Assembly: GCA_038831005.1 (NCBI GenBank)
Contig: JAWBKZ010000001.1
Span: forward strand, 1-64,000
Source of the DNA: Ignisphaera sp.
GTDB lineage: Archaea > Thermoproteota > Thermoprotei_A > Sulfolobales > Ignisphaeraceae
Direction: 5' to 3'
DNA length: 64,000 nt
Position 1 is the first letter of the stretch; each line of letters begins with the position of its first letter. A program made the position numbers and the translations under genes. A model generated the notes under the pieces. The model was not told the DNA's origin. It made no database searches and saw nothing but the letters and a program-made list of their open reading frames with translations. Below are positions 55,083-64,000 of this stretch, piece after piece.

Positions 55083-57773
55083 TTACTTGTTAACGACTTT
55101 TTGTTCTAGATATCTCTTTACAATTTCTTGTAGTTTTGCTATAATCTTTCTCTTGTCTTCCATTAAAACAACATCGCTATATCCATATGCGACAATGTTG
55201 TGTGCAAATGGGCTAGGCGCGTAATGACTAAATGTGTAGGCTATCTTTATTTCTTTAGAGTGTATCTTCCTGATGACTTCTTTAGCATGTGTAAGATCCA
55301 TAAAGTCTTCCAGTATCTCTCTATATGTTTCTTCGATTATGGGAAACTTATGGTATTTCTCTACAACTTCTATAAGTTTTTCAGCATTTATTTGTCTTCT
55401 GGCTAGAGCTACGTCAATACCTTTATATCTTCTGAGAAGCATGAAGGCTCTTTCAGCACAATGTCTGAATCTCTTCTTGAAGAGCTCTGTACTCCTGACA
55501 GCTTTTCTAGCTATTTTCTCGACTAGATCTTCTGTAATCTTTTCTACTATATCATTGATGAGGTCTTTCAACATGCTATCAGATATAGCTAAGCTCTTTA
55601 GCGTTAGTATAAATCCGTTATCTGTCACGGTTATTCTAACATTTTCTCCAAGTTTCTTGCTGAGCATGTATGCATAAACTCTCGAAAGAACATCATTAAC
55701 TCTCCTGCCAAATAATGCATGGAATATTATGTTTATAGATCTCATCTCTAAATCTCTCCATACCTCTATGACAATAAGTTCATTAGAGGGGATCATTTCC
55801 ATGTACTGTAGTTGCTGATGAACGTAATCGTAGATATATTCAGCAGCATGTTTCTCTAGCCCATACTCTTTAACAAGAATCTCTAGAACTTTTTCTCTAG
55901 GAAGATGATCTATTAGTACAGCTAGATTCCTTCTAAACATACCTACCTCAAGTGCTGAGTCATAAGAAAGAGGTAGCATTTCGGAAAACCATGTTGGTAC
56001 AGTAGGTTTCTCTCCTTCAGCTGGTAACACGTATATATGTGTTGGATGAATTGCTAAAATCCTATATGTCTTACCTCCTAATACGAAGATGTCTCCAGGA
56101 CTGAGAATCTCTACAAAACCTTCTTCGAGGTCTCCAACATATTTCTTTCTATTCTCTTCATATGATATTACAGGTATTTTAGCTTCATCAGGTATGACGC
56201 CGACATTAAGTTGGTATATCATTCTGGCACCTCTTTTTCTACCAACAGTTTTCGTTTCTTCATCAAACCTAATCTTTGCATACACATTATAGTCCTCTAG
56301 ACCAGGATATTTACCCGCTAAATAGTTTATAACGCTCATGAGATCTTCTTCGGTTAGTTCTCTATAGGGGTAAGCTCTTTTAACGATACCCAGAATTTCC
56401 TGAATAGACCTAGGTTTCTCAAGAGACATACCAACTACGTGTTGCACTAATACATCTAGTGGTTTTAGCGGTATCTTTACGTTATCTATCTTTCTCTCCC
56501 TCGCTAATTTAGCTAGTACTGTGCACTCTATAAGATCATCTCTATCGACAACAACTATAGCACCTCTACTTACAGCATATGCATTATGTCCTGCTCTTCC
56601 AACTCTTTGTAGAAGTCTGGTAACACTTTTTGGACTACTCAAAAGAGCTACTAGATCAATATAGCCTATATCTATACCTAGTTCAAGACTTGTAGAAGAT
56701 ACAGCAACCTTTAGTTCTCCTCTCTTTAGCTTATCTTCTACCTCAAGCCTTATCTCCCTACTGAGGCTGCTGTGATGAGCTTCAACACTATCTGCATCGA
56801 GTACCCCATTACTGCTCAATATCTTCTTAAGTTTATAGACAACTCTTTCTGTAGCACTACGGGTATTCGTGAAGATAAGTGTTGTACGGTTTTCGAGAAC
56901 AAGTTTTGCCAAAATATCGTATATAGCTTCATTCAGAACTGAAGCAGGTGTGTACACTAGATCCATTTTTGGGCACAGGACATCTATGTCTATCGGTTTC
57001 GTGAATCTAGCATCAACAATAACCACAGGCCTAGGTTCACCACTATTATTGAACCCGGTTAAGAATCTAGCCACCTCTTCTAAAGGTGATATAGTTGCGC
57101 TCAATCCTATTCTCTGAAACTCCTTATCTGTAAGATCTATGAGTCGTTCAAGCGATAACGCTAAATGTGATCCACGTTTATTACCAGCTAATTCGTGTAT
57201 TTCATCGATTATGACCCATCTAACGTTCCTTAGTTTCTCTCTAAATTTTGGAGCATTAAGTATTAAAGCAAGGCTTTCGGGTGTAGTAATCAGTATATGT
57301 GGTGGTTCTCGAAGCATTCTAGCCTTTTCATTAGGAAGGGTATCGCTAGTTCTGACACCAACTCTTAAGCTAGTATCTCTATTGCACCACTTCCTTACGT
57401 ATTCATTAATATCTGTGATAGGGGCTATAAGGTTCTTCCTCATATCGTTGTTCAAGGCTCTCAATGGGGATACATAAAGAGCATAGACATAATCTCCAAG
57501 TTCACCATTAAGGTTATACCTAATTAGATCATCTATTATGGGTATGAATGCCGCTAAGGTTTTGCCTGTACCTGTTGGACTTGAGATAAGTACATTATGT
57601 CCTTGTTTTATGTAAGGTATAGCCATTTTTTGTGGTGGAGTTAAAGATTTGTAGCGTTCCTTAAACCATGTAGCTATAGGTTCAAGCAGAAAACTAAGTA
57701 CGTATTTATCATCGAGTTCTTTGGCATAAACTATACTTTTTTCAGTACCGAGTTCTTTAGACATTATTAACAC
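55083..57773 (-). CDS. Lhr-type superfamily 2 helicase
   Basis: 896 residues. Walker A SSPTGTGKT (64-72), ITTPESLAL, WVIIDEIHEL, RIGLSATI, LIFTNTRSATERV, VSSTSLELGIDIG and LLQRVGRAGHN are all present. After the helicase core comes the Lhr-style winged helix and beta region (FVEILSPGDIFVLGGKTYRIL). Lhr-type enzymes unwind DNA or RNA:DNA, with a role in repair. A second ATG at 57764 (MSKELGTE) is an alternative start. It is the last gene before three minus-strand genes further upstream, separated by a 90-bp gap. Confidence 0.92.
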   Translation of the reverse strand: MLIMSKELGTEKSIVYAKELDDKYVLSFLLEPIATWFKERYKSLTPPQKMAIPYIKQGHNVLISSPTGTGKTLAAFIPIIDDLIRYNLNGELGDYVYALYVSPLRALNNDMRKNLIAPITDINEYVRKWCNRDTSLRVGVRTSDTLPNEKARMLREPPHILITTPESLALILNAPKFREKLRNVRWVIIDEIHELAGNKRGSHLALSLERLIDLTDKEFQRIGLSATISPLEEVARFLTGFNNSGEPRPVVIVDARFTKPIDIDVLCPKMDLVYTPASVLNEAIYDILAKLVLENRTTLIFTNTRSATERVVYKLKKILSSNGVLDADSVEAHHSSLSREIRLEVEDKLKRGELKVAVSSTSLELGIDIGYIDLVALLSSPKSVTRLLQRVGRAGHNAYAVSRGAIVVVDRDDLIECTVLAKLARERKIDNVKIPLKPLDVLVQHVVGMSLEKPRSIQEILGIVKRAYPYRELTEEDLMSVINYLAGKYPGLEDYNVYAKIRFDEETKTVGRKRGARMIYQLNVGVIPDEAKIPVISYEENRKKYVGDLEEGFVEILSPGDIFVLGGKTYRILAIHPTHIYVLPAEGEKPTVPTWFSEMLPLSYDSALEVGMFRRNLAVLIDHLPREKVLEILVKEYGLEKHAAEYIYDYVHQQLQYMEMIPSNELIVIEVWRDLEMRSINIIFHALFGRRVNDVLSRVYAYMLSKKLGENVRITVTDNGFILTLKSLAISDSMLKDLINDIVEKITEDLVEKIARKAVRSTELFKKRFRHCAERAFMLLRRYKGIDVALARRQINAEKLIEVVEKYHKFPIIEETYREILEDFMDLTHAKEVIRKIHSKEIKIAYTFSHYAPSPFAHNIVAYGYSDVVLMEDKRKIIAKLQEIVKRYLEQKVVNK

Positions 57774-57862
57774 TGCGTTTTGACATATCGGCCATACAAT
57801 CTCTATAAAATGCTTATTACAACTATACTGCTAAAAAGTTTGCCTCTGATAAAACCTGTTGT

Positions 57863-58147
57863 TCAGAGCATAGGTAGGTGTGAAAGTGCTTTCCTGATGT
57901 TCTGAGGTAGAGACATATAGTCTACTTCCTCTGCCTTTGTCGTATCATAGGCCCATTCTTTTTCTTCTTCCTCTTTCGTTACATATTTATGTTGAAGAGT
58001 CTCTAGAGGTACTATAAATAATTTTCCATCAGATGTTCTACACAACTCTACAACAATTCTCTTTGATCCCTTCTTAACTATATACACCTTCTCTGTTGTC
58101 ACACCAATCACTAGGTAACACCTCTTCACAATGTTACTTGTTCTCAC
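57863..58147 (-). CDS. Small hypothetical archaeal protein
   Basis: 94 residues. Beta-rich start (YLVIGVTTEKVYIVKKGSKRIVVEL), an acidic middle (KEEEEKEWAY) and a short helical end. Its start lies within the last codons of the DUF2192-like gene, overlapping by 14 bp, so the two are co-translated. I do not recognise a family. Confidence 0.6.
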   Translation of the reverse strand: MRTSNIVKRCYLVIGVTTEKVYIVKKGSKRIVVELCRTSDGKLFIVPLETLQHKYVTKEEEEKEWAYDTTKAEEVDYMSLPQNIRKALSHLPML

Positions 58148-58892
58148 TTTTTAAGCTATTGACAAGATTCTGAGGAATCTCGAAGAAATGTTTAGCAACA
58201 TCGATTATGTATCTTGTTGATGGTAGTGTATGCGGGATCCCTATATCGAGAGCTATCATGTTCTTAACCATGTTTAGACTAGTCTTATTCTTGATCTCAT
58301 TTTCAGACATCTTTTTACCTACTTCGTAAGCTATAACAAACCTTATGAAACGTTTTACAGTCTCTTCTAAAGGTCTTAGCACTATATATGTCTTCCTCAA
58401 CATCTCAAAGTATGATGCTCTATCTATAAAACCGAAGTAATACATTGTGAAGATGTATCTAAGCAGTCTTGCCGCAAGTCTATCATCTAGATTTTTACAT
58501 ATCTCTGAATAATCTCTACAGAGTTCATCATAGCTTGCAACTTTCTTTATTATATCTACTACTTTTTCAAGCAAAATCTCTATAGAAAAGATGTTTTCAA
58601 TAATCTCTTTAGCAAGCTCTTCATTTATTGCTAAACCAAGCTTTCCGATGATGTATAGAGACGCCATATCTTTATCGTATAGATCTGGAGAGGCACTAGA
58701 ACCTCTTATAGGCTCGATGCCCATCTCTTCATAGCTCTTCTTTAGTATATCTACAGCTTGTTCTCTAGTTAGTATATTTTCCTTGACTATTCTGCTCCAT
58801 GCATTAACTATAGCGGTCACCCTCTTCCTTTTAATATTCATTGCTATCTCACCTAGTACATACATGCACTCTCTATTTAACTTAATTAACAC
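58134..58892 (-). CDS. DUF2192-like archaeal protein
   Basis: 252 residues, almost wholly helical: RVTAIVNAWSRIVKENILTREQAVDILKKSYEEMGIEPIRG, LYIIGKLGLAINEELAKE and LLRYIFTMYYFGFIDRASYFEMLRKTY can be read. I recall this pattern as DUF2192, conserved in Thermoproteota, function unknown. A start at 58841 (MNIKRKR) is possible instead of 58892. It overlaps the following small gene. Confidence 0.65.
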   Translation of the reverse strand: MLIKLNRECMYVLGEIAMNIKRKRVTAIVNAWSRIVKENILTREQAVDILKKSYEEMGIEPIRGSSASPDLYDKDMASLYIIGKLGLAINEELAKEIIENIFSIEILLEKVVDIIKKVASYDELCRDYSEICKNLDDRLAARLLRYIFTMYYFGFIDRASYFEMLRKTYIVLRPLEETVKRFIRFVIAYEVGKKMSENEIKNKTSLNMVKNMIALDIGIPHTLPSTRYIIDVAKHFFEIPQNLVNSLKSENK

Positions 58893-58944
58893 TAGGTATA
58901 TAAACAGATTATAAAGATTATTGACTATGAATTGAGGTTATAGA

Positions 58945-60525
58945 ATGAATCTCAATGTAGATATAGCGATAACCACAGATAGATCCATGATGACAAATCA
59001 CCACAGAAAAGAGTTCCTAGGATTCATAGCTACAGCACCCCCTATTGTTTTCCCCGAATCGCTATGGATGTACATATGCTGTCCCAAACCAAAGGTGGAT
59101 AGATATGGACGACCCATAGAAGCACCCTATGGGTTAAGAAAGATAGAAGCAGCACTTCAGGATGCTGGATTCAATGCATACATAATAGATCCTGATTATC
59201 TGAACAGATATGCAGATAAGGTCAAGATACTGATGATAGGTCACCATGACTATTTTGCTTACGGTCCTCCAAGTTCTGAATGGTGGCTTATAACAAAGAA
59301 AGAGCCGGTTAATAGAAGAAGTTTCTTCAGGTTGATGGAAAGTGGAGCAGTTAGGGCTATGAAGAAGAATGGAGCAAAGATTGTTGTAGGAGGTCCTGCA
59401 GCATGGCAATGGTTATGGGAATCTGAGCTCGTGGAGAAGTGGGGTATTGACGTCGTTGTTGAGGGTGAGGCAGATAAACTAATTATCGATATAGTTGAGA
59501 AGATTATGAATGGTGAACCAGTACCTAGGTATATATCTATAGGGGCAAAGGAATCCCCAGGTATTGATGAAATACCTCTGATAAAGGCTCCAAGTGTTAA
59601 CGGTCTTGTAGAGATAACGAGAGGTTGCCCGAGAGGATGTAAATTCTGTAGTGTTACGCTTAGACCTTTGAGACACATACCTATAGAGAGAATATTGAAG
59701 GAGATAGAGGTTAACATTTCTCATGAAATAGATCATACAATTCTCCATAGCGAAGATGTTGTACTCTATGGAGCACTAGGAATAGAGCCTAACCCTGATG
59801 CGGTAGTAAAACTACATGAAGAAGTTGTGAAGAGAACTAAGACGTTAGCGTGGGCGCACGCTTCTTTAGCAGCTATAGTTATTGCTCAAAGGAGACACAA
59901 GCTAATAACTAGAGTTACGGAGATAATTTACTCCAACCTCGAGCAAAATTACTTGGGTGTTGAAGTAGGAATAGAAACAGGGTCCCCAAGACTCGCACAG
60001 ATAATTATGCCTGCAAAAGCTGCACCATTTAAACCAGCTGACTGGCCCAACGTAGTTGAAGAGGCGTTCTCGATTATGCATGATCATAACATAATACCTG
60101 CAGCAACATTTATCCTGGGATTTCCTGGAGAAGAACCTGAAGATGTTGTTAAAACAATAGAGCTGTTAGAAAGGCTAAAGAACTATAGAAGCATCATTGT
60201 TCCCATGATATTTGTGCCTATGGGTGCTCTAAAGAGTTCTGAAGGCGGTATCACTGGTCTCAATTATACACACGAACATGCTGAAGCGATGAGGATAGCG
60301 TTTTGGCATACTGTTAGATGGGCTGAGGATATAATCAATAGATACTATCTATCGAAAGCATACTTTACGCCCGTGAAGGCGTTATTGAAGTTGTTTTTGA
60401 TATATGCTAAAAAGAAAATGAAGGAATTAGAGAAAGAGTTCATATTTCGTTTAGAGAGTATAAATCTTTCGCTATCTCGTTCATCAGATAGTCCAGAAGC
60501 TCTCGAAATGGTATGCAGGAACTAG
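58945..60525 (+). CDS. Radical SAM protein with N-terminal B12-binding-like domain
   Basis: 526 residues. The first ~200 residues have the cobalamin-binding-like fold pattern (KIEAALQDAGFNAYIIDPDYL, KIVVGGPAAWQWLW, DVVVEGEAD). Then a radical SAM core with Cys228, Cys232 and Cys235 (CPRGCKFC) and LGVEVGIETGSPRLA, and ATFILGFPGEEPEDVV. Methyltransferase or methylthiolation chemistry is possible; the substrate is unknown. The B12 His motif D-x-H-x-x-G is not evident, so B12 may not bind. Confidence 0.85.
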   Translation: MNLNVDIAITTDRSMMTNHHRKEFLGFIATAPPIVFPESLWMYICCPKPKVDRYGRPIEAPYGLRKIEAALQDAGFNAYIIDPDYLNRYADKVKILMIGHHDYFAYGPPSSEWWLITKKEPVNRRSFFRLMESGAVRAMKKNGAKIVVGGPAAWQWLWESELVEKWGIDVVVEGEADKLIIDIVEKIMNGEPVPRYISIGAKESPGIDEIPLIKAPSVNGLVEITRGCPRGCKFCSVTLRPLRHIPIERILKEIEVNISHEIDHTILHSEDVVLYGALGIEPNPDAVVKLHEEVVKRTKTLAWAHASLAAIVIAQRRHKLITRVTEIIYSNLEQNYLGVEVGIETGSPRLAQIIMPAKAAPFKPADWPNVVEEAFSIMHDHNIIPAATFILGFPGEEPEDVVKTIELLERLKNYRSIIVPMIFVPMGALKSSEGGITGLNYTHEHAEAMRIAFWHTVRWAEDIINRYYLSKAYFTPVKALLKLFLIYAKKKMKELEKEFIFRLESINLSLSRSSDSPEALEMVCRN

Positions 60526-60562
60526 ATAGATAGATATGATAGATATTCAGCTGAAGTGTTTC

Positions 60563-60577
60563 ACAGTTAATAACTGT
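60563..60577. promoter_or_regulatory. Small palindrome upstream of the CdvB-like gene
   Basis: ACAGTTA and TAACTGT flank one central base, 26-40 bp before the ATG at 60603. A TATA-like TATATTTA follows at about 60586. It might be an operator, but 15 bp can arise by chance in AT-rich DNA. Confidence 0.3.
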
Positions 60578-60602
60578 AAACAAGCTATATTTATTCTTAG
60601 TG

Positions 60603-61109
60603 ATGCTAGTGGTATCAACGATAAGGTCTAAGGTGCTACTTAGTATAGCTATACTTAGGGAGCTAAACAATAAAGTCAACTACTATAAGTCTGTTGTCAA
60701 TAAAAATATTGATCAATACAACGAATACATAGCTAAAACATCCAAGATATTTCCCGAGAAAATAAGAAATGTAGAAAAAGAGGTAGGATCTCTCAAGATT
60801 CTACACAAGCATCTGGACTCTATCTCTATATTTCTGGAAGGCATAATACTACGACTTGAAACACTCACAATATCAGGTAATGCTGTTGCGGCAGCAGTAG
60901 CACTAAAAGATGTCGTCAAGATACTCAAAAAGAATATGAAATATGGTCCACCGATACTTTCAGTTCTTGTAGATAGATTGAATGATGTTTCGAAAAGTCT
61001 TGTTCTGGAGATAGAGAATAGCGTAGAAATGAAGGGAGTAGCAATAAAGGCCTCTTCAGAGGCTCTAAAGATAATCGAGGAAGCGAAAAAAGTTTCCGGG
61101 ATAGAATAA
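60603..61109 (+). CDS. CdvB/ESCRT-III-like (Snf7 family) protein
   Basis: About 168 residues, almost all helical: a basic first helix (STIRSKVLLSIAILRELNNKV), a long second helix with KIRNVEKEVGSLKILHKHL, a conserved-looking FLEGIILRLETLTISGNA stretch, and a tail (KYGPPILSVLVDRLNDVSKSL). This resembles short archaeal CdvB paralogues, which form filaments that cut membranes at division or vesicle budding. It is not next to cdvA or cdvC here. Helical proteins are easy to misassign, so this needs a profile search. A GTG at 60600 directly precedes the ATG. Confidence 0.6.
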   Translation: MLVVSTIRSKVLLSIAILRELNNKVNYYKSVVNKNIDQYNEYIAKTSKIFPEKIRNVEKEVGSLKILHKHLDSISIFLEGIILRLETLTISGNAVAAAVALKDVVKILKKNMKYGPPILSVLVDRLNDVSKSLVLEIENSVEMKGVAIKASSEALKIIEEAKKVSGIE

Positions 61110-61110
61110 C

Positions 61111-61608
61111 TTATCTGTCGCTCACACCTTTTATGTAGAGAAACAGTCTGGCGGTTCTCATAGGTAGCGATACCTCAACAATCTGCACAGGTTTCCATCC
61201 AGGTATCTCGAAATCTAATGTGACAACCCTGGCGCCGGGAACAAGTTCACTCTCTAGTTTGGGCTTGAGAGCTTTGTTGACAGATGTCAGTAAGTACATA
61301 TAGATGATAGTCGCATTCGATAAAGGAACTTTAAAGAAGTCATTGTTAATAAACTCTATTCTATCTACAACATTCTCTAGTTTTGCGTTACCCTTGGCCT
61401 TCTCTATAAGTGTTGAATTTAGCTCTACACATATACCTTTTTTGGCACCTTCTTTTAAAGCCCTTATAACAACTCTACCATCACCACATCCAAGATCATA
61501 GAACACGTCATCATCTTTCACGTTAGCTAACCTCATTATTATATCTAAAAGTTCTTCACGTGTTGGAACCCAGGGCACTCTTATAGTTCCATACGATTCC
61601 CATGACAA
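61111..61608 (-). CDS. aKMT-like SAM-dependent methyltransferase (protein-lysine)
   Basis: 165 residues. Begins GTIRVPWVPTREELLDIIM, then the SAM motif VFYDLGCGDGR (36-45), CVELNSTLIEKA, and FINNDFFKVPL. The short length, the VPTREE opening and the lack of other domains resemble archaeal aKMT, a broad protein-lysine methyltransferase. It converges on the CdvB-like gene with a 1-bp gap. Another small-molecule substrate cannot be excluded. Confidence 0.75.
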   Translation of the reverse strand: MSWESYGTIRVPWVPTREELLDIIMRLANVKDDDVFYDLGCGDGRVVIRALKEGAKKGICVELNSTLIEKAKGNAKLENVVDRIEFINNDFFKVPLSNATIIYMYLLTSVNKALKPKLESELVPGARVVTLDFEIPGWKPVQIVEVSLPMRTARLFLYIKGVSDR

Positions 61609-61784
61609 CTTTCAACACCATTTAATGTTCAATCAGCAGTATTCTCACTACATTTAAATCTTGTTTTATTTAAAAGTTTAACGAACAAGGTAGGTATAGA
61701 AGTACTGTTCATTGACACACTATAATGGTAATCGTTAAAAAACTGATTTATTGTTGCATTAATGTTGTATGTAGTGAACCTTTG

Positions 61785-62444
61785 TTATAAGGAATAGTTT
61801 AATACATATACTGTCTTAGGCTTTATTGTACTTCTATCTATATATATAGAATTATATTCAACTCTATTTATATTCCAGTCTTTCGGAGCTTGCTCTAGAA
61901 ACTCGTCTACAGGTTTTAGTGGAAGCTCTAAACCTTGTATCCAGTAATGCATAGGAATAACAATATTCGGATCCAGAACCTCTACCACTTTCCAGGCCTC
62001 TTTACCATCTATAGTGAAAACCCCTCCAACAGGCACCATAACCATATCGATGGGCTTGAGTTTAGAGGCTAGATCCCCATTAAAAATATGACCTAGATCA
62101 CCTAAATGAAGAATAGATATATCATCTACTACAACTTTATACAGAACGTTTCTTCCTCTCCGCTTACCTCTATCTTTATCATGATACGTTTCTATACCCA
62201 CTATCTTAATATTATCAACAAATTTTTCACCAACACTCATAGAGAACACCTTAGCACCAGGCTTTGCAACAACAGCGTAAGCATTATGATCGAAATGCTC
62301 ATGTGTTATAAGAACTACATCTGCTGAAACCTGTGGAGTCTTTAGACCGAGACTTTTTCCATCATGAGGATCTATAACTATAACCAGTCCACTAGATGTC
62401 ACAATCTCAAAACATGCATGTCCATGCCACCTTACAGTAATCAT
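61785..62444 (-). CDS. Metallo-beta-lactamase-fold hydrolase (UPF0173-like)
   Basis: About 219 residues from the ATG at 62444, which has AGGTG 7 nt upstream; an ATG at 62453 is also in frame. Zinc ligands in ITHEHFDHNA, a first strand VRWHGHACFEI, DPHDG and ILHLGDLGH, and IPMHYW near the end. These mark the MBL family of small archaeal hydrolases. Substrate unknown. Confidence 0.85.
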   Translation of the reverse strand: MITVRWHGHACFEIVTSSGLVIVIDPHDGKSLGLKTPQVSADVVLITHEHFDHNAYAVVAKPGAKVFSMSVGEKFVDNIKIVGIETYHDKDRGKRRGRNVLYKVVVDDISILHLGDLGHIFNGDLASKLKPIDMVMVPVGGVFTIDGKEAWKVVEVLDPNIVIPMHYWIQGLELPLKPVDEFLEQAPKDWNINRVEYNSIYIDRSTIKPKTVYVLNYSL

Positions 62445-62591
62445 TATGTACACCTAATCTTTTTTAACTATATAAAGCGTCTAACAATATTAAAACTTTT
62501 TATATTTTTAGAGTATAGCTTTGCTAGAGTTCAGCTAATATCAAAGTCTTAGAAGCCAAACCAGTAAAATGTTGATTGAAGGGTGAGATCC

Positions 62592-62927
62592 ATGTACTTT
62601 GATCAAGAAAATGTGGAGTCCCAGGGAAACACTAAGATTGATAAAAGGTTTAATATTAGACAAGCTGTATACGATAATGAAGCCAAGATTAGGCAAGCGC
62701 TAATGATATTAACGAGAATAATGAATGATCCATCAATTCCTAGAAATATTAGAAGAGCAGCTATGTTTGCTATAAGAGCCTTAAATGAAAAACAGCTCTC
62801 ACCTGGTGTACGTGCAGCTAACGCTGTTGGCATACTCGATGAAGTGGGTCAAGATCCTAATATGCCTTTGCATGCAAGAACGCTGCTATGGTCCGCTATC
62901 TCGATTCTTGAAACCGTTAAAGATTAA
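62592..62927 (+). CDS. UPF0147 family protein
   Basis: About 111 residues from the ATG at 62592, which follows GGGTGA; a GTG at 62583 sits inside that ribosome-binding motif and is unlikely. The C-terminal 80 residues ([51 protein letters not shown]) match UPF0147, small helical archaeal proteins of unknown function. The N-terminal 25 residues are variable. It is 11 bp upstream of the FAU-1 gene. Confidence 0.88.
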   Translation: MYFDQENVESQGNTKIDKRFNIRQAVYDNEAKIRQALMILTRIMNDPSIPRNIRRAAMFAIRALNEKQLSPGVRAANAVGILDEVGQDPNMPLHARTLLWSAISILETVKD

Positions 62928-62938
62928 GTGTGGAAGCA

Positions 62939-64000
62939 ATGACGTATACATACAGAGTTAGAGGACCTTATTCAACGGCTATTGCAAAAATAATCATGGA
63001 CTCAGGTCATAAGCTTGTTGATCTTTCTGAACAATTAGCCCAAAGATTTTCCCTACCTCCCAGAAGGGAAGAAGTACCGCATGCAACTGTAAAGACTAGC
63101 AATGATGATCCAAGTACTATAGTTATAGTTGGTCTAAGTAAGGCTGTGGAAGAGCTGTTCAACATTATAGTATCTAGTGTCCCATATATAGGCCGTGAAA
63201 TAAATAGGTACGGACCTTACACAACAGTTGTAGCACAAGCAAAAGGTTTTAAAGATAATCAATGTATCGCCATGTTTAATGACATGATGCTTATGGTTCA
63301 AAACTATAGACACTGTATAGAAGGTGAACCAGTAATCGTGCATATTGTGAAACCTGCAGTATCATCGAATAGAACTGCCATAGCTTTTCCAGGAATCTCC
63401 ATACTAAAAGATACTGTAGTGTTGCTTGATGATGGTATGAGTAAGGTTTTCTTTAGCGAACACATAAAGGATCCGGAAAGAAGATCTACGCTTTCGACTT
63501 TATCGAATCATATACTCAGGATGGGCTACAGCATAAGATGGAGAAGTTCAGCTAAATCAGCAGAACTTGAGAAAATTGCCAAAGATTTAGAAGAAGCTCT
63601 ACAAGTGTTACAAAATCTGGGTATCGGGAAATATAGTGTAGGTGATGTTGTTATTGAGGGCGAGGCTATAGCATTCATTAGGTTATCAAGACCTTCAAAA
63701 GAGTACTTAGATATTATAAGAGATAGAGTGATGTCGACAGCCTTAGGCCATCACATAACGAGATCGTGTAGGAATAATGGTTTTGTTGATATAATTGATA
63801 GAATGTCTAGCTATCTCGACAAGAAGTCTCTATATAGAGCATTGAGGTACGCTATAGCCGATAACACCATCGGGAAGATATTCAAAGTTGTTCATAGGAA
63901 GTTTACAGGAGAAAAAATAGAATTAAATGATTTAGAGATAGTAAATGTAGTAGATACACAATTAGGTAAAGCTATCATAGGCAAAAGATTTATCAAGACT
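62939..64000 (+). CDS. FAU-1 family RNA-binding protein, 3' end outside window
   Basis: The frame from the ATG at 62939 is open for 354 codons to the window edge. It begins YRVRGPYSTAIAKIIMDSG, then LAQRFSLPPRREEVPHATV, an S1-like region and TRSCRNNGFVDIIDR further on, in keeping with FAU-1 (RNase E/G-like N-terminal part and DUF402-type end). Related proteins bind AU-rich RNA and take part in rRNA processing. The C-terminal domain is mostly outside the window. It follows UPF0147 closely and is probably co-transcribed. Confidence 0.8.
   Translation, partial: MTYTYRVRGPYSTAIAKIIMDSGHKLVDLSEQLAQRFSLPPRREEVPHATVKTSNDDPSTIVIVGLSKAVEELFNIIVSSVPYIGREINRYGPYTTVVAQAKGFKDNQCIAMFNDMMLMVQNYRHCIEGEPVIVHIVKPAVSSNRTAIAFPGISILKDTVVLLDDGMSKVFFSEHIKDPERRSTLSTLSNHILRMGYSIRWRSSAKSAELEKIAKDLEEALQVLQNLGIGKYSVGDVVIEGEAIAFIRLSRPSKEYLDIIRDRVMSTALGHHITRSCRNNGFVDIIDRMSSYLDKKSLYRALRYAIADNTIGKIFKVVHRKFTGEKIELNDLEIVNVVDTQLGKAIIGKRFIKT

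Noticed and set aside
1-64000. CRISPR arrays, rRNA genes and intact insertion sequences
   Set aside because: No regularly spaced repeats with unique spacers, no rRNA-like stretches and no transposase frames were recognised in a read-through of both strands.

Overview
The window looks like a chromosome segment of a heterotrophic, hyperthermophilic member of the Thermoproteota (Crenarchaeota). The evidence is low G+C, TATA-box promoters close to the start codons, a tRNA gene without encoded CCA, and typical archaeal genes: deoxyhypusine synthase, the XPB-Bax1 pair, an Lhr-type helicase, aKMT-like methyltransferase, UPF0147, a FAU-1 family protein and a probable CdvB/ESCRT-III-like protein. The gene set and low G+C would suit an Ignisphaera-like organism, but that name is an inference, not a match made here.

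Region 1 (1-11.2 kb) is an extracellular polysaccharide block. It holds a GH5 cellulase running off the left edge with a triplicated Thr/Pro linker, a decayed GH12 gene, an intact modular GH12 endoglucanase, two paralogous membrane-anchored beta-propeller-like proteins, and a minus-strand ABC uptake operon (binding protein plus two permeases, no ATPases). Region 2 (11.2-18.6 kb) is gene-poor and full of remnants: a broken HEPN/MNT toxin-antitoxin pair, phosphoesterase scraps and a phosphoesterase/pyrimidine-dimer-glycosylase chimera. Between them lie a DUF438-hemerythrin-PAS sensor with its HTH partner, a ferritin-like protein and an MFS transporter. Region 3 (18.6-26 kb) holds the intracellular end of the sugar route: GH3 beta-glucosidase, GH94 cellobiose phosphorylase, an HpcH/HpaI aldolase and an M42 peptidase. 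Together regions 1 and 3 describe a route from cellulose outside the cell to glucose and glucose-1-phosphate inside it.

Region 4 (26-44.3 kb) has the XPB-Bax1 DNA-repair pair, an FwdD-FwdB fusion with FwdC (formylmethanofuran dehydrogenase family, no FwdA in view), a P-protein for phenylalanine synthesis, a GNAT enzyme, an orphan integrase-like DNA-binding protein, a MATE/PadR divergent pair sharing a long palindrome, an ECF transporter operon, a VOC-larB-larC operon and a radical SAM protein.

Region 5 (44.3-64 kb) is mostly housekeeping: a decayed secreted-protein gene, deoxyhypusine synthase, thioredoxin reductase, ZIP transporter, Zn-ribbon regulator, D-3-phosphoglycerate dehydrogenase-like protein, family-4 uracil-DNA glycosylase (whose 5' end appears to need a +1 frameshift), PUA and THUMP RNA-binding proteins, tRNA-Leu(UAA), DUF362 plus ferredoxin, Lhr-type helicase, radical SAM, CdvB-like protein, aKMT-like methyltransferase, MBL hydrolase, UPF0147 and a FAU-1 gene cut by the right edge. 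No CRISPR array, rRNA gene, intact transposase or insertion sequence was seen.
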